From: Pseudonocardiaceae bacterium YIM PH 21723
GTDB lineage: Bacteria > Actinomycetota > Actinomycetes > Mycobacteriales > Pseudonocardiaceae
NCBI GenBank assembly: GCA_003600225.1
Contig: QZFT01000032.1
Span: forward strand, 1-64,000
Reading direction: 5' to 3'
Length of the DNA: 64,000 nt
Shown here piece by piece: positions 53,527-63,111 of this stretch. Within the stretch, counting starts at the first letter, position 1. Each line of letters opens with the position of its first letter. Made by a program: the position numbers and the translations under genes. The notes below the pieces were generated by a model. The model ran no database searches. It had not been told where the DNA came from and saw nothing but the letters and a program-made list of their open reading frames with translations.

Positions 53527-53945
53527 TGCCACTGAGTAAAGAGGAACGGGAGAGCTTCCTGGCCGAGCCGCACATCGGCGCGTTGTCCGTGGCGTGGCGA
53601 CCCGATCGTGCGCCGCTCAACATTCCGCTCTGGTACCAGTACGCGCCCGGTGGCGAGCTGTGGATCTACACCCAGCCGGAGTCCGTCAAGGGTAAGGCGA
53701 TCAGGGCAGCCGGCCGGTTCAGCCTGATGGCACAGCGGGTCCAGCCCACGGTCCGCTACGTGTCCGTGGAGGGGCCGGTGACCCGGATCGAACCCGGTAA
53801 CCCAGAGCTGTCCCGGGAGATCGCCGCTCGTTACCTGCCCGCCGAACGGGTGGCGGAGTACGTGGAGTTCGAACGCACCCAGCTGGGCGAGATGATCGCC
53901 GTCCACCTGCGACCTGAGCACTGGTTCTCCGGCGACATGGGCTGA
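53526..53945 (+). CDS. Pyridoxamine 5'-phosphate oxidase-like split-barrel protein 2
   Basis: 139 residues, aligned end to end with the preceding protein ([65 protein letters not shown]) without gaps. A tandem duplication in which both copies stay intact and translationally coupled, so a heterodimer is plausible for this normally dimeric fold. Confidence 0.85.
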   Translation: MPLSKEERESFLAEPHIGALSVAWRPDRAPLNIPLWYQYAPGGELWIYTQPESVKGKAIRAAGRFSLMAQRVQPTVRYVSVEGPVTRIEPGNPELSREIAARYLPAERVAEYVEFERTQLGEMIAVHLRPEHWFSGDMG

Positions 53946-53988
53946 GCCCGGCCAAGGACTGTCAGACCCCGGTCGTAGTCTTGACGGC

Positions 53989-55944
53989 GTGGCTGATCCA
54001 TCGACATACCGCCCCGCGACGGGCAGCATCCCGGAGCAACCCGGCGTCTACAAGTTCCGCGACGCCGGGAGCCGGGTGATCTATGTCGGCAAGGCGAAAA
54101 GCCTGCGCAGCCGCCTGAACTCGTACTTCGCCGACCTCACCACGCTGCACCCGCGCACCCGGCAGATGGTGACCACCGCGGCCAACGTCGAGTGGACCGT
54201 GGTGGGCACCGAGGTCGAGGCGCTGCAGCTCGAGTACAACTGGATCAAGGAGTTCGATCCGCGGTTCAACGTCCGGTACCGGGACGACAAGTCCTATCCG
54301 ATGCTGGCCGTGACCATGAACGAGGAGTACCCGCGGCTGCACGTCTACCGGGGCCCGCGACGCAAGGGCGTCCGCTACTTCGGTCCGTACTCGCACGCGT
54401 GGGCCATCCGGGAGACCCTCGACCTGCTGCTCCGGGTCTTCCCGGCCCGCACCTGTTCGAACGGCGTGTTCAAGCGGCACGGGCAGATCGGCCGGCCCTG
54501 CCTGCTCGGCTACATCGACAAGTGCTCGGCGCCCTGCGTCGGCACGGTGACCGCCGAGCAGCACCGGGCGATCGTCGACGACTTCTGCGACTTCCTGGCG
54601 GGCAAGACCGACGGCATGATCCGGCGGCTGGAGAAGGAGATGACCGCCGCCGCGGCCGAGCTGGAGTTCGAGCGCGCCGCTCGGCTGCGGGACGATCTGG
54701 ACGCCCTCCGGCGCGCGGTGGAGAAGCAGGCCGTGGTGCTCGGCGACGGCACCGACGCCGATGTGGTGGCCTTCGCCCAGGACGACCTGCAGGCCGCCGT
54801 CCAGGTGTTCCACGTCCGCGGCGGCCGGGTTCGCGGCCAGCGCGGCTGGATCGTGGACAAGCTGCCGGACATGGACGAGTCCGCCACCGAGCACCTCGTC
54901 GACCAGTTCCTCACCCAGTTCTACGGCGAGCAGGCGGCGCTGGGGGACGGCGCCCCGGTGCCGAAACTCGTGGTGGTGCCGGAACTTCCGGCCGACGCCG
55001 AGGCGGTCACCGAGTGGCTGTCCGGGCTGCGGGGCAGCCGGGTCGCCCTGCGGGTGGCCCAGCGCGGGGACATGCGGGCGCTCGCCGAGACCGTGCAGCG
55101 CAACGCGGCTGATGCCTTCCAGCAGCACAAACTCAAGCGGGCCAGTGACCTCACCGCGCGGTCGGCGGCGTTGTCGGAACTGCAGGACGCGTTGTACCTG
55201 GACTCCGCGCCGCTGCGCATCGAGTGCGTCGACGTCTCGCACGTGCAGGGCACCGATGTGGTGGCCTCGCTGGTGGTCTTCGAGGACGGGTTGCCGCGCA
55301 AGTCGGAGTACCGCCGGTTCGCCATCCGCGGCGGGTTCGAAGGCCGTGCCGAAGGGGACGTCGGCGGCGATGTGGGTTCCATCGCCGAGGTGGTCCGCCG
55401 CCGGTTCAAGCACCACGCCTCCGGCGAACCGGACCCAGAGAATCCCAACCCGGGCATCGATCCGACCACCGGAAAACCCCGCCGATTCGCCTATCCGCCG
55501 AACCTGCTGGTGGTCGACGGTGGCGCCCCGCAGGTGGCCGCGGCGGCCGATGTACTGGCCGAGCTGGGCGTCACGGATGTGGCGATCATCGGCCTCGCCA
55601 AGCGATTGGAGGAGGTGTGGCTACCCGGCGAACCGGACCCGGCTATCCTCGGTCGTACCAGCGAGGCCCTCTACCTCCTACAACGCGTACGCGATGAGGC
55701 GCACCGCTTCGCCATCGGTTACCACCGGCAGAAGCGGTCCAAGCGCATGATCGAGTCCGTGCTGGATGACGTGCCGGGGCTCGGCGAGGTGCGGCGAGCG
55801 GCGCTGCTCAAGCACTTCGGTTCGGTGAAGCAGCTCCGGGCGGCGAGCGTTGACGCGATCAGCGAGGCCCCGGGGGTGGGTATGGCCACCGCCCAGGCCG
55901 TACACGCCGCGCTGGCCAAGGCTTACGCGAAAGAACTGAAATAG
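53989..55944 (+). CDS. uvrC: Excinuclease ABC subunit C
   Basis: 651 residues; makes both incisions in nucleotide excision repair. GIY-YIG nuclease ([25 protein letters not shown], about 20-44), Cys-rich piece (RTCSNGVF...[17 protein letters not shown]), UVR motif (about 210-245), RNase H-like C-terminal nuclease ([35 protein letters not shown]) and HhH2 end ([15 protein letters not shown]). GTG 53989. First gene of uvrC-rapZ-yvcK-whiA. Confidence 0.95.
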   Translation: MADPSTYRPATGSIPEQPGVYKFRDAGSRVIYVGKAKSLRSRLNSYFADLTTLHPRTRQMVTTAANVEWTVVGTEVEALQLEYNWIKEFDPRFNVRYRDDKSYPMLAVTMNEEYPRLHVYRGPRRKGVRYFGPYSHAWAIRETLDLLLRVFPARTCSNGVFKRHGQIGRPCLLGYIDKCSAPCVGTVTAEQHRAIVDDFCDFLAGKTDGMIRRLEKEMTAAAAELEFERAARLRDDLDALRRAVEKQAVVLGDGTDADVVAFAQDDLQAAVQVFHVRGGRVRGQRGWIVDKLPDMDESATEHLVDQFLTQFYGEQAALGDGAPVPKLVVVPELPADAEAVTEWLSGLRGSRVALRVAQRGDMRALAETVQRNAADAFQQHKLKRASDLTARSAALSELQDALYLDSAPLRIECVDVSHVQGTDVVASLVVFEDGLPRKSEYRRFAIRGGFEGRAEGDVGGDVGSIAEVVRRRFKHHASGEPDPENPNPGIDPTTGKPRRFAYPPNLLVVDGGAPQVAAAADVLAELGVTDVAIIGLAKRLEEVWLPGEPDPAILGRTSEALYLLQRVRDEAHRFAIGYHRQKRSKRMIESVLDDVPGLGEVRRAALLKHFGSVKQLRAASVDAISEAPGVGMATAQAVHAALAKAYAKELK

Positions 55945-55955
55945 GAGAAGAACCG

Positions 55956-56846
55956 GTGGCTGAAGAGCAGTCCGGCATCGAGGTCGCGGTGGTGACCGGC
56001 CTGTCCGGCGCCGGCCGCAGCACGGCGGCCAAGTGTCTGGAGGACCTTGGCTGGTTCGTGGTGGACAACCTGCCACCCGAGCTGATCTCCACCATGGTGG
56101 AGCTGGGTGCCCGGGCCCGCGGCGCGATCACCCGCGTCGCCGTGGTGATGGACATGCGCAGCCGCGCCTTCACCGACGACCTGGCCTCGGTGATCAAGGA
56201 CCTGGACGCCAGCGGCTACAAGCCGAAGGTGCTGTTCCTGGAGGCCACCGACGCCGTGCTGATCCGCCGGTTCGAGGGCGTCCGCCGCTCGCACCCGTTG
56301 CAGGGCGACGGCCGGCTGGCCGACGGCATCGAGATCGAGCGCCAGCTGCTCACCCCGCTGCGTGAGGAGGCCGACCTGGTGCTCGACACCACCGGCCTGT
56401 CCGTGCACCAGCTGCGGGCCAAGATCGAGGACGCCTTCGGTTCCGAGTCCAGCGCCCGGACCCGGGTCACCGTGCTGTCCTTCGGCTACAAGTACGGCCT
56501 GCCGATGGACGCCGATCTGGTGATGGACGTGCGATTTCTGCCGAACCCGTTCTGGATCCCCGAACTTCGGGATCTGACCGGGCTGGACGGCGAGGTCTCC
56601 AACTACGTCATGGGCCAGGAGGGCGCGGAGGAGTTCCTGCGCCGCTACGAGGAACTGCTGCACCTGGTCGGCGCCGGCTACCGGCGTGAGGGCAAGCGGT
56701 ACCTGACCCTGGCGATCGGCTGCACCGGCGGCAAGCACCGCAGCGTCGCGATCTCCGAGGAGCTCGCCCGCAGGCTCACCGCCTCCGACAACGGCAAGAA
56801 CGCCATGGCGGTCAAGGTCGTGCACCGGGATCTGGGGCGCGAGTGA
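55956..56846 (+). CDS. rapZ: RNase adapter RapZ family nucleotide-binding protein
   Basis: 296 residues. N-terminal P-loop (VTGLSGAGRSTAAKCLEDLGWFVVDNLP, Walker A GLSGAGRS), Walker B-like VLFLEATDAVLIRRFEGVRRSHPL, and the C-terminal domain with FKYG-like SFGYKYGLPMDADLVMDVRFLPNPFW and IGCTGGKHRSV. In E. coli RapZ controls amino-sugar synthesis through small RNAs; the role in actinomycetes is less clear. GTG 55956, 11 bases after uvrC; overlaps yvcK by four bases. Confidence 0.94.
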   Translation: MAEEQSGIEVAVVTGLSGAGRSTAAKCLEDLGWFVVDNLPPELISTMVELGARARGAITRVAVVMDMRSRAFTDDLASVIKDLDASGYKPKVLFLEATDAVLIRRFEGVRRSHPLQGDGRLADGIEIERQLLTPLREEADLVLDTTGLSVHQLRAKIEDAFGSESSARTRVTVLSFGYKYGLPMDADLVMDVRFLPNPFWIPELRDLTGLDGEVSNYVMGQEGAEEFLRRYEELLHLVGAGYRREGKRYLTLAIGCTGGKHRSVAISEELARRLTASDNGKNAMAVKVVHRDLGRE

Positions 56847-57844
56847 CCCTGAGCAACACCCCTGCACTACCTAATTTCCGGGCCGTCGCACTGGGCGGCG
56901 GCCACGGACTACAGATCACCCTGTCCGCACTGCGCAAACTGACCACCGAGGTCACCGCCGTGGTCACCGTCGCCGACGACGGCGGATCCTCCGGCCGGCT
57001 GCGCCGCGAACTGGGGCTGCTGCCGCCCGGTGACCTGCGCAAGGCCATGGAGGCCCTCGCCGCGGGCGACAAGGAAAGCCAGCTGTGGGCCACGGTGTTC
57101 CAGCACCGGTTCGGCGGCAGCGGCGCACTGGCCGGGCACGCCGTGGGCAACCTGCTCCTAGCGGGCCTGCTGGAGATCACCGAGGACCCGGTCACCGCGC
57201 TGGACGAGGCGCGCAGGCTGCTCGGTGTCACCGGACGGGTGCTCCCGATGTCACCCGACCCGTTGGATATTGAGGCCGACGTGACCGGGTTGGATGAGGA
57301 TCCGGCGGCGGTCCGGCGGATCCGCGGACAGGTCGCCGTGGCCACGACGCCAGGCCAGGTGCAACGCATCCGGCTGTGCCGCGTGGTGGACGATCCGCGG
57401 CTGTCCGACGAGCGTCCCCGCGCCTGTCCGGAGGCGGTACAGGCGGTGATGGACGCCGATCTGGTGCTGCTCGGACCCGGCTCCTGGTTCACCAGCGTGC
57501 TGCCCCATCTGCTGGTCGACGAACTGCACGAAGCCCTGGTCCGGACTACCGCACGCCGGGTCGTGGTGCTCAATCTTGTCCCGCAACCGGGTGAGACCGC
57601 GGGTTTTTCCCCGGAACAGCACTTGCACGTATTGTCCGAGCACGCACCCCGGCTCCGGGTCGACGCGGTCGTCGCCGATGTGGATTCGGTCCCGACCCCC
57701 GATCGGCTCCGCAGCGCGTGCGCCGAGATGGGCGCCCAGGTCGTGCTGGACCGCATCAGCACGCCGGGTGTCCGCGGCAGACACGACGCGGACGCACTGG
57801 CTGCCGCATTGGCTCGCACCACAGAGGAGGACGCGTGGCGATGA
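56843..57844 (+). CDS. yvcK: YvcK/CuvA family gluconeogenesis and cell-shape factor
   Basis: 333 residues of the CofD-like fold. [19 protein letters not shown] at the N-terminus, [48 protein letters not shown] and [19 protein letters not shown] are all conserved. Needed for wall growth on gluconeogenic carbon in several bacteria and implicated in UDP-sugar binding. GTG 56843 overlaps rapZ; overlaps whiA as well. Confidence 0.93.
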   Translation: MTLSNTPALPNFRAVALGGGHGLQITLSALRKLTTEVTAVVTVADDGGSSGRLRRELGLLPPGDLRKAMEALAAGDKESQLWATVFQHRFGGSGALAGHAVGNLLLAGLLEITEDPVTALDEARRLLGVTGRVLPMSPDPLDIEADVTGLDEDPAAVRRIRGQVAVATTPGQVQRIRLCRVVDDPRLSDERPRACPEAVQAVMDADLVLLGPGSWFTSVLPHLLVDELHEALVRTTARRVVVLNLVPQPGETAGFSPEQHLHVLSEHAPRLRVDAVVADVDSVPTPDRLRSACAEMGAQVVLDRISTPGVRGRHDADALAAALARTTEEDAWR

Positions 57845-58821
57845 CCGCTGCGGTCAAGGATGAACTCAGCAGGCTGACCGTCACCAAGACCTGCTGCCGC
57901 CGAGCCGAGGTCTCGTCGCTGCTGCGGTTCGCCGGTGGCCTGCACATCGTTGCCGGACGGGTGGTCGTCGAGGCCGAGCTGGACAGTGGCTCGACCGCGC
58001 GCCGCCTGCGCAAGGAGATCCACGAGCTGTTCGGCCACGCCTCCGACGTGCACGTGATCACCTCCGGTGGCCTGCGCAAGGGCACCCGGTACGTGGTCCG
58101 CGTGGTCAAGGACGGCGACGGGCTCGCCCGGCAGACCGGCCTGCTGGACACCCGCGGCCGCCCGGTGCGGGGCCTGCCCGCGCACGTGGTCTCCGGTGGC
58201 GTCTGTGACGCCGAGGCCGCCTGGCGTGGCGCGTTCCTGGCCCACGGCTCGCTCACCGAGCCCGGCCGGTCCTCGTCGATGGAGGTCACCTGCCCCGGTC
58301 CCGAGGCCGCGCTCGCCCTGGTGGGTGCCGCTCGCCGGCTGGGCGTGCAGGCCAAGTCCCGTGAGGTGCGCGGCGCCGACCGGGTCGTGGTCCGCGACGG
58401 CGACGCCATCGGCGCGCTGCTGACCAAGCTCGGCGCGCACGACAGCGTGATGGCCTGGGAGGAACGCCGGATGCGCCGCGAGGTGCGGGCGACGGCGAAC
58501 CGGCTCGCCAACTTCGACGACGCCAACCTGCGCCGCTCGGCGCGGGCCGCCGTGGCCGCCGCCGCCCGGGTGGAGCGCGCGCTGGAACTGCTCGGCCCGG
58601 AGGCACCGCACCACCTGGTGGTCGCCGGTTCGCTGCGGTTGCAGCACCGGCAGGCCTCGCTGGAGGAACTGGGCCAGCTGGCCGACCCGCCGATGACCAA
58701 GGACGCGGTGGCCGGCCGTATAAGGCGTCTCCTGGCGATGGCCGACAAGCGGGCCCGCGAGCTGAACGTTCCGGACACGGAATCCGCCGTCACAGCAGAC
58801 ATGCTCGAAGGAGACGAGTAA
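57835..58821 (+). CDS. whiA: DNA-binding protein WhiA, sporulation regulator
   Basis: 328 residues: LAGLIDADG-like N-terminal domain (about 20-210) fused to a C-terminal HTH ([32 protein letters not shown]). It controls the switch to sporulation septation in Streptomyces together with WhiB. Start GTG 57835 gives the family start [14 protein letters not shown] and has GGAGG four bases before it; ATG 57841 is the alternative. The start overlaps the end of yvcK. Confidence 0.94.
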   Translation: MAMTAAVKDELSRLTVTKTCCRRAEVSSLLRFAGGLHIVAGRVVVEAELDSGSTARRLRKEIHELFGHASDVHVITSGGLRKGTRYVVRVVKDGDGLARQTGLLDTRGRPVRGLPAHVVSGGVCDAEAAWRGAFLAHGSLTEPGRSSSMEVTCPGPEAALALVGAARRLGVQAKSREVRGADRVVVRDGDAIGALLTKLGAHDSVMAWEERRMRREVRATANRLANFDDANLRRSARAAVAAAARVERALELLGPEAPHHLVVAGSLRLQHRQASLEELGQLADPPMTKDAVAGRIRRLLAMADKRARELNVPDTESAVTADMLEGDE

Positions 58822-58852
58822 AACCCGGTAGTAGCTGGCAGAATCGATAACC

Positions 58853-59446
58853 GTGCCGAAGATCATTGGCGGCTCGCTCGCCGAGCACCGTGCGCAGACC
58901 CGGGAACGCATCTTCACCGCGTTCGCCGGTCTGCTGTACGAGCGCGGCTTCGACGCGGTCACCCTGTCCGAGATCGCCACGGCCGCCGGTGTCGGCCGCA
59001 CGGCGATGTACAACCACTTCCCGGACAAGGAATCGCTGCTGGTCGCCTACGCGATCGAGGAGACCGAGCGCTACCTGACCGGCCTGCGGTCCGCGTTGCG
59101 TGAGGTGGAGACCCCGGTCGACTCCCTGGCGACCTTTATCCGGTACCAGCTGCGGCTGTTCAGCAGCCAGCACCTGCCACCGGGCGCGGCGCTGCGGTCG
59201 CTGCTGTCCGAGCAGGCCTTCGCGCAGATGCGGGAACACGCGGCGGCCATCGAGGACACGCTGCGGGACATCCTCAAGACCGGCCAGCAGACCGGCGCCT
59301 TCCAGCTGATCTCGGTGAACGAGACGGTGATACTGGTGAACGCGGTGCTCTCCGGCCGGTCGCTCACCGGGGTGACCGGGGCGGAGCTGGACGCGGCCAT
59401 CGAGTCCACGGTCGCCTTCGTGTTACGGGCCGTCGGCGCCGAATGA
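58853..59446 (+). CDS. TetR family transcriptional regulator upstream of menC
   Basis: 197 residues. HTH in AFAGLLYERGFDAVTLSEIATAAGVGRTAMYNHFPDKESLLVAYA; the C-terminal ligand domain gives no clue to the effector. GTG start. It overlaps menC by four bases (ATGA), so they are expressed together; it may sense a menaquinone-pathway compound or control the heme genes further on, both untested. Confidence 0.88.
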   Translation: MPKIIGGSLAEHRAQTRERIFTAFAGLLYERGFDAVTLSEIATAAGVGRTAMYNHFPDKESLLVAYAIEETERYLTGLRSALREVETPVDSLATFIRYQLRLFSSQHLPPGAALRSLLSEQAFAQMREHAAAIEDTLRDILKTGQQTGAFQLISVNETVILVNAVLSGRSLTGVTGAELDAAIESTVAFVLRAVGAE

Positions 59447-60402
59447 TCGACTGGAGCTCGGCCCGCTACTACTCGATCCCGATGCGTACCCGGTTCCGCG
59501 GCATCACCGTGCGCGAGGGCGTGGTGTTCCCGGGTCCGCGGGGCTGGGGCGAGTTCTGCCCGTTCGACGACTACTCCGACGAGGTCAGCGCCCGCTGGCT
59601 GGCGACCGCCGTCGAGGCGGCGACGCAGGAGTGGCCCGCCGCTGTGCGGACCCGGATCCCGATCAACTGCACGGTGCCGGTGGTGTCCGCTGAACGCGCG
59701 TATGAGCTGGTCAAGGCTTCGGGCTGTGGCACCGCCAAGGTGAAGGTGGCCGATCATCCGGAGTCGCTGCCCGAGGACGAGGAGCGGGTGGCCGCCGTCC
59801 GGGATGCCCTGGGGCCGGCGGGCCGGATCCGGGTGGATGCCAACGCCGTGTGGGATGTGGACACCGCGGCTGCGTGGATCCGCAGGCTGGACCGGGCCGC
59901 CGATGGCCTGGAGTACGTCGAACAGCCGTGCCGCACCATCGATGACCTGGTGGCGGTACGCCGCAAAGTCGACGTGCGGATCGCCGCGGACGAGGTCATC
60001 CGGCTGACTCCCGATCCGCTGCGGGTGGATCTGCGGGAGGCCGCCGATGTCGCGGTGCTCAAGTGCACCCCGCTGGGCGGCGTGCGCCGGGCACTGAAGG
60101 TCGCCGAGGCGATCGGGTTGCCGTGCGTGGTGTCCTCGGCGCTGGAGACCAGCGTCGGGTTGTCCGCGCAGCTGGCCCTCGCGGGGGCGTTGCCGGAACT
60201 GGACTTCGCCTGCGGGCTCGGCACCACTTCACTGTTCACCGGCGACCTGGTGGCCGGTGGCTTCGTTCCGGAACAGGGTCATCTGCGGGTGCCCAGCAGT
60301 CCGTTAGTCCCGGAGACGGAACTGCTGGACACCTTCGCGATGACCGGACCGCGGCTCAGCTACTGGCAGGAGCGGCTGAACCGGGTCCGGGCCTTGCTCT
60401 AG
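59443..60402 (+). CDS. menC: o-Succinylbenzoate synthase
   Basis: 319 residues of the enolase superfamily; dehydrates SHCHC to o-succinylbenzoate in menaquinone synthesis. Catalytic Lys pair in TAKVKVADHPE, metal ligands Asp in RVDANAVWD, Glu in YVEQPC and Asp in IAADEVI, and the second Lys in AVLKCTPLGG. ATG 59443 overlaps the TetR gene stop. No other men gene is nearby. Convergent with the sortase-signal protein gene (four-base overlap). Confidence 0.93.
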   Translation: MIDWSSARYYSIPMRTRFRGITVREGVVFPGPRGWGEFCPFDDYSDEVSARWLATAVEAATQEWPAAVRTRIPINCTVPVVSAERAYELVKASGCGTAKVKVADHPESLPEDEERVAAVRDALGPAGRIRVDANAVWDVDTAAAWIRRLDRAADGLEYVEQPCRTIDDLVAVRRKVDVRIAADEVIRLTPDPLRVDLREAADVAVLKCTPLGGVRRALKVAEAIGLPCVVSSALETSVGLSAQLALAGALPELDFACGLGTTSLFTGDLVAGGFVPEQGHLRVPSSPLVPETELLDTFAMTGPRLSYWQERLNRVRALL

Positions 60403-61700
60403 GCGACCTTGTTCAGCCTGCGGCGGTAGACCACCAGCGCACCCGCGCCGGCGATCACCAGACCCAGGCCGAGGCCGAGCGCCCCGAGCGGTTCCACCCC
60501 CGTGTAGGCGAGCGGACCGCTGGCGGACTTGTTGGCCGCCGGGGTGTTGCTGGTGCCCGGCGTGTCACCGCCGGCCCCCGGAGCGGGGGACTGGCCACCG
60601 TTGTTGTCGCCCGGTTCCGGAGCGGGGTCCGGGTCGGACGCGTTCTGCTTGAAGGTGACCGGGATCAGTACGTCGTTGCTGCGGTCGGCGAAGTCGTAGT
60701 GATCCGTGTAGGTGGCCAGCACGCACTCGACCTTGCGGCAGTCGGTGCTGCCGTAGGACGCGGACGCGTCGATGGTCACCGAGAAGCTGCCGTCGTCGTT
60801 GAAGCGGGTCACCAACGGGGGGTTGAAGTCCTTGTTGTTGGTGATCCACCGCGACTTGTTCGACTTACCGGAGGTGTCCGCACCGCCGATGCACGGCGTC
60901 GGCCGGTCGGCACTGCTGGCCGGCTTCTTGCAGATGGCCAGGTAGATGCCCGTCCGGACGTCGTAGCCGGAACCGTTCACCGTGATGGTCTCGCCATCCG
61001 GGTTCAGGTTCTTGGTCTTCGACGCGGACAGCGAGCGAGCCGCGGCCTTCAGCGGCTTCGGCTGAGCCTGCTGCTGGTCCCGAGCCGGAGCCGGGGCCGG
61101 GGCGGCAGGAACCGGAGCGGGCTTCGGGGCTTCGGCTTCCGGAGCAGGGGCGGGAGCCGGTTCCGGAGCAGGCGCCGGAGCCTCCGGAGCAGCGGCCTTG
61201 AAGGTCAGCGGGACGAGGACGTCCCACTCGCGGTCGGCCAGGTTGTAGTGATCGCGCTTGGTGACCATGGCGCACGTGACCTGGCGGCAGTCGGTGCTGC
61301 CGTAGACGGCGGCGGCATTGATGTCGACCTTGAAGGTGCCGTCGGCGTTGACCTTGCCGGTGGCTCCCGGCTGATTGCTCAGCCAGGCCGTCTTGCCACT
61401 GGTCGGGTTGCCTCCACCGATACAGGGCGTCGGCTGCTCGCCCGGCTTCGGCACGACACAGACGGCGACGTAGATGCCCTTGTCACCGAGGTTGTAGCCC
61501 GTGCCGGTGACGGTGACCTTCTCGCCGTCCGGGTTCAGGTCGGCGGTCTTGGAGACCTGCAGGGCGGGCGCGGCGGCGGCAGGGGTCTCCTGTGCCACCG
61601 AAGCCACGTCGGCGAGGCCCACCTGAGTCAGGGCGGTCACGCCGAGCGTGACCAGCGCACAGCCGAACAGGGCGGCTGTCAGGGTGGAACGAGTTGCCAT
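60399..61700 (-). CDS. Surface protein: two neocarzinostatin-like domains and LAYTG sorting signal
   Basis: 433 residues. Signal peptide (about 1-30); domain A (about 46-165; LNPDGEKVTVTGTGYN, GIYVAVCVV, PTPCIGG, YGSTDCRQVTCAMVTKRDHY); Pro/Ala-rich spacer (about 170-230); domain B (about 230-350, same motifs, YGSTDCRKVECVLATYTDHY); Gly/Pro spacer; then LAYTG, a hydrophobic helix and RRR, a class E sortase signal. The domains look like the neocarzinostatin/Ig fold with paired Cys. Because heme oxygenase and a heme-binding lipoprotein gene follow, I infer a wall-attached heme receptor. Convergent with menC. Confidence 0.8.
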   Translation of the reverse strand: MATRSTLTAALFGCALVTLGVTALTQVGLADVASVAQETPAAAAPALQVSKTADLNPDGEKVTVTGTGYNLGDKGIYVAVCVVPKPGEQPTPCIGGGNPTSGKTAWLSNQPGATGKVNADGTFKVDINAAAVYGSTDCRQVTCAMVTKRDHYNLADREWDVLVPLTFKAAAPEAPAPAPEPAPAPAPEAEAPKPAPVPAAPAPAPARDQQQAQPKPLKAAARSLSASKTKNLNPDGETITVNGSGYDVRTGIYLAICKKPASSADRPTPCIGGADTSGKSNKSRWITNNKDFNPPLVTRFNDDGSFSVTIDASASYGSTDCRKVECVLATYTDHYDFADRSNDVLIPVTFKQNASDPDPAPEPGDNNGGQSPAPGAGGDTPGTSNTPAANKSASGPLAYTGVEPLGALGLGLGLVIAGAGALVVYRRRLNKVA

Positions 61701-61736
61701 GAGTTTTCCTCTTGGTCCTTACTCGCGGGGAGAGGT

Positions 61737-62249
61737 TCAGCTGGCCTTGAAGGTCAGCGGAATGAGCACGTCGAAGGAGCGGTCGTCGAAGCCGTCGTGG
61801 TCGCGCTGCGTGGCCATGGCGCACTTGACCTTGCGGCAGTCGGTGCTGCCGTAGACGGCCGCGGCGGAGATGCTCACCGTGAAGTTGCCGCTGGCGTCGG
61901 TCTTGGTCGTGGCACCGGCGGTGTCACGCACCCAGGCGGACTGTCCGCTGTTCGGGTTGCCGCCGCCGATACAGGGGGTCGGCCGCTCACCGGCCTTCGG
62001 GATGACACAGACGGCGACGTAGATGCCCTTGTCGCTGCCGAGGTTGTAGCCCTTGCCGTTGACGGTGACCTTCTCACCGTTCGGGTTCAGGTCCTTGGTC
62101 TTGGAGACCTGCAGGGTCGGCGCGGCAGCAGCTGCCTGAGCCACGGTGGTCACGCTGGAAGTGGACGCTTCCTGGGCCACGGTGACAACGCCGAGAGCCG
62201 CCAACGCGGTACCGAGCAGGGCGGCGGCGATGGTGGTTCGAGATGCCAT
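61737..62249 (-). CDS. Secreted single neocarzinostatin-like domain protein
   Basis: 170 residues: signal peptide (about 1-26) and one domain almost the same as domain A of the next protein (LNPNGEKVTVNGKGYN, GIYVAVCVIPKAGERPTPCIGG, YGSTDCRKVKCAMATQRDHDGFDDRSFDVLIPLTF). It has no anchor and ends right after the domain, so it is probably released, like a hemophore. It is the first gene of a two-gene unit behind an iron box; the gap to the next gene is 36 bases. Confidence 0.78.
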   Translation of the reverse strand: MASRTTIAAALLGTALAALGVVTVAQEASTSSVTTVAQAAAAAPTLQVSKTKDLNPNGEKVTVNGKGYNLGSDKGIYVAVCVIPKAGERPTPCIGGGNPNSGQSAWVRDTAGATTKTDASGNFTVSISAAAVYGSTDCRKVKCAMATQRDHDGFDDRSFDVLIPLTFKAS

Positions 62250-62283
62250 GAGTTGTTCCCCTTGGGTTCGTACTCGATGGGAC

Positions 62284-62302
62284 TAAGGCTAACCTAACCT
62301 AA
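62284..62302. promoter_or_regulatory. IdeR/DtxR iron box
   Basis: TAAGGCTAACCTAACCTAA is a close match to the 19-bp DtxR/IdeR consensus (TTAGGTTAGSCTAACCTAA). It lies 35 bases before the start of the secreted domain protein in the divergent promoter region, so both arms of the heme locus should be repressed in iron-rich cells. Confidence 0.75.
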
Positions 62303-62327
62303 GGGAATCCTCTGTGGAAGTATTTTC

Positions 62328-62361
62328 TGACATCATGTCACTATGAGCTGACACACTGTCA
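62328..62361. promoter_or_regulatory. Tandem TGACA-N3-TGTCA palindromes before heme oxygenase
   Basis: TGACATCATGTCA (62328-62340) and TGACACACTGTCA (62349-62361) share the TGACA-N3-TGTCA form with centres 21 bp apart, two helical turns. Outer flanks (TTTTC and GAAAA) extend the symmetry of the pair. They sit 67-100 bases before the heme oxygenase start, a typical place for a dimer-of-dimers repressor or activator. Regulator unknown. Confidence 0.6.
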
Positions 62362-62427
62362 GAAAAATATTGACGGTATTGGGTCCCGGTCCGCATGCTT
62401 TTCCGGGAACCGCTACGAGGAGGCGAC

Positions 62428-63081
62428 ATGACGACCACTGCTGAGGCCGAGCCCGGGCTGGGCTTTGCCACGCGGTTGCGCACCGAGACCGCGGAGGACC
62501 ACCGCAGGGCAGAGGACATGCCCTTCGCGGGTCTGCTGTCCCGCGGCCAGGTGACCCGCGAGCAGTACACCACCCTGCATGGTCAGTTGTTCTTCATCTA
62601 CCGCACGCTGGAAGAGGCCGCCGAGGCCATGCGGAACGACCCGGTCGCCGGGCCGTTCGTGCACGACGGACTCAACCGGGTACCCGCGCTGCGGGCCGAC
62701 CTGGACCAGTTGCTGGGCGAGGGCTGGGAGGACGGCCTGGAGCCGATCTCCTCGGTTCAGGCCTACGTGGACCGGCTGCGGGCGGTCTGCTTCGACTGGC
62801 CCGGCGGGTTCGTCGCGCATCACTACCTGCGCTACATGGGTGACCTGTTCGGCGGACAGATCATCCGCACCCACATCAGCCGGAACCTCGGGCTCAACGA
62901 GGCCACCGGTCTGTCCTTCTACACGTTCCCGGCCGAGTTCGCCTCGATGACCTTCAAGCGGGGCTACCGGGAACTGCTCGACACGACTCCGTTCACCGAG
63001 TCGGACCGCAACAAGATCGTTCAAGAGGTCGCGCTGGGCTTCGCCCTGAACAGCGCGATGTTCGACCAGCTCGGCCGCTGA
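62428..63081 (+). CDS. Biliverdin-producing heme oxygenase
   Basis: 217 residues; degrades heme to biliverdin, CO and iron. The proximal heme ligand is the His in TAEDHRRAEDMPF (near residue 24), and the distal helix glycines are in YLRYMGDLFGGQII. HmuO-type length. ATG 62428 has GAGGAGG five bases upstream. With the heme-binding lipoprotein gene 30 bases downstream it forms an iron-from-heme operon. Confidence 0.93.
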   Translation: MTTTAEAEPGLGFATRLRTETAEDHRRAEDMPFAGLLSRGQVTREQYTTLHGQLFFIYRTLEEAAEAMRNDPVAGPFVHDGLNRVPALRADLDQLLGEGWEDGLEPISSVQAYVDRLRAVCFDWPGGFVAHHYLRYMGDLFGGQIIRTHISRNLGLNEATGLSFYTFPAEFASMTFKRGYRELLDTTPFTESDRNKIVQEVALGFALNSAMFDQLGR

Positions 63082-63111
63082 GGCCGGCTCCTACCCTGCA
63101 AGGAGACCCCC

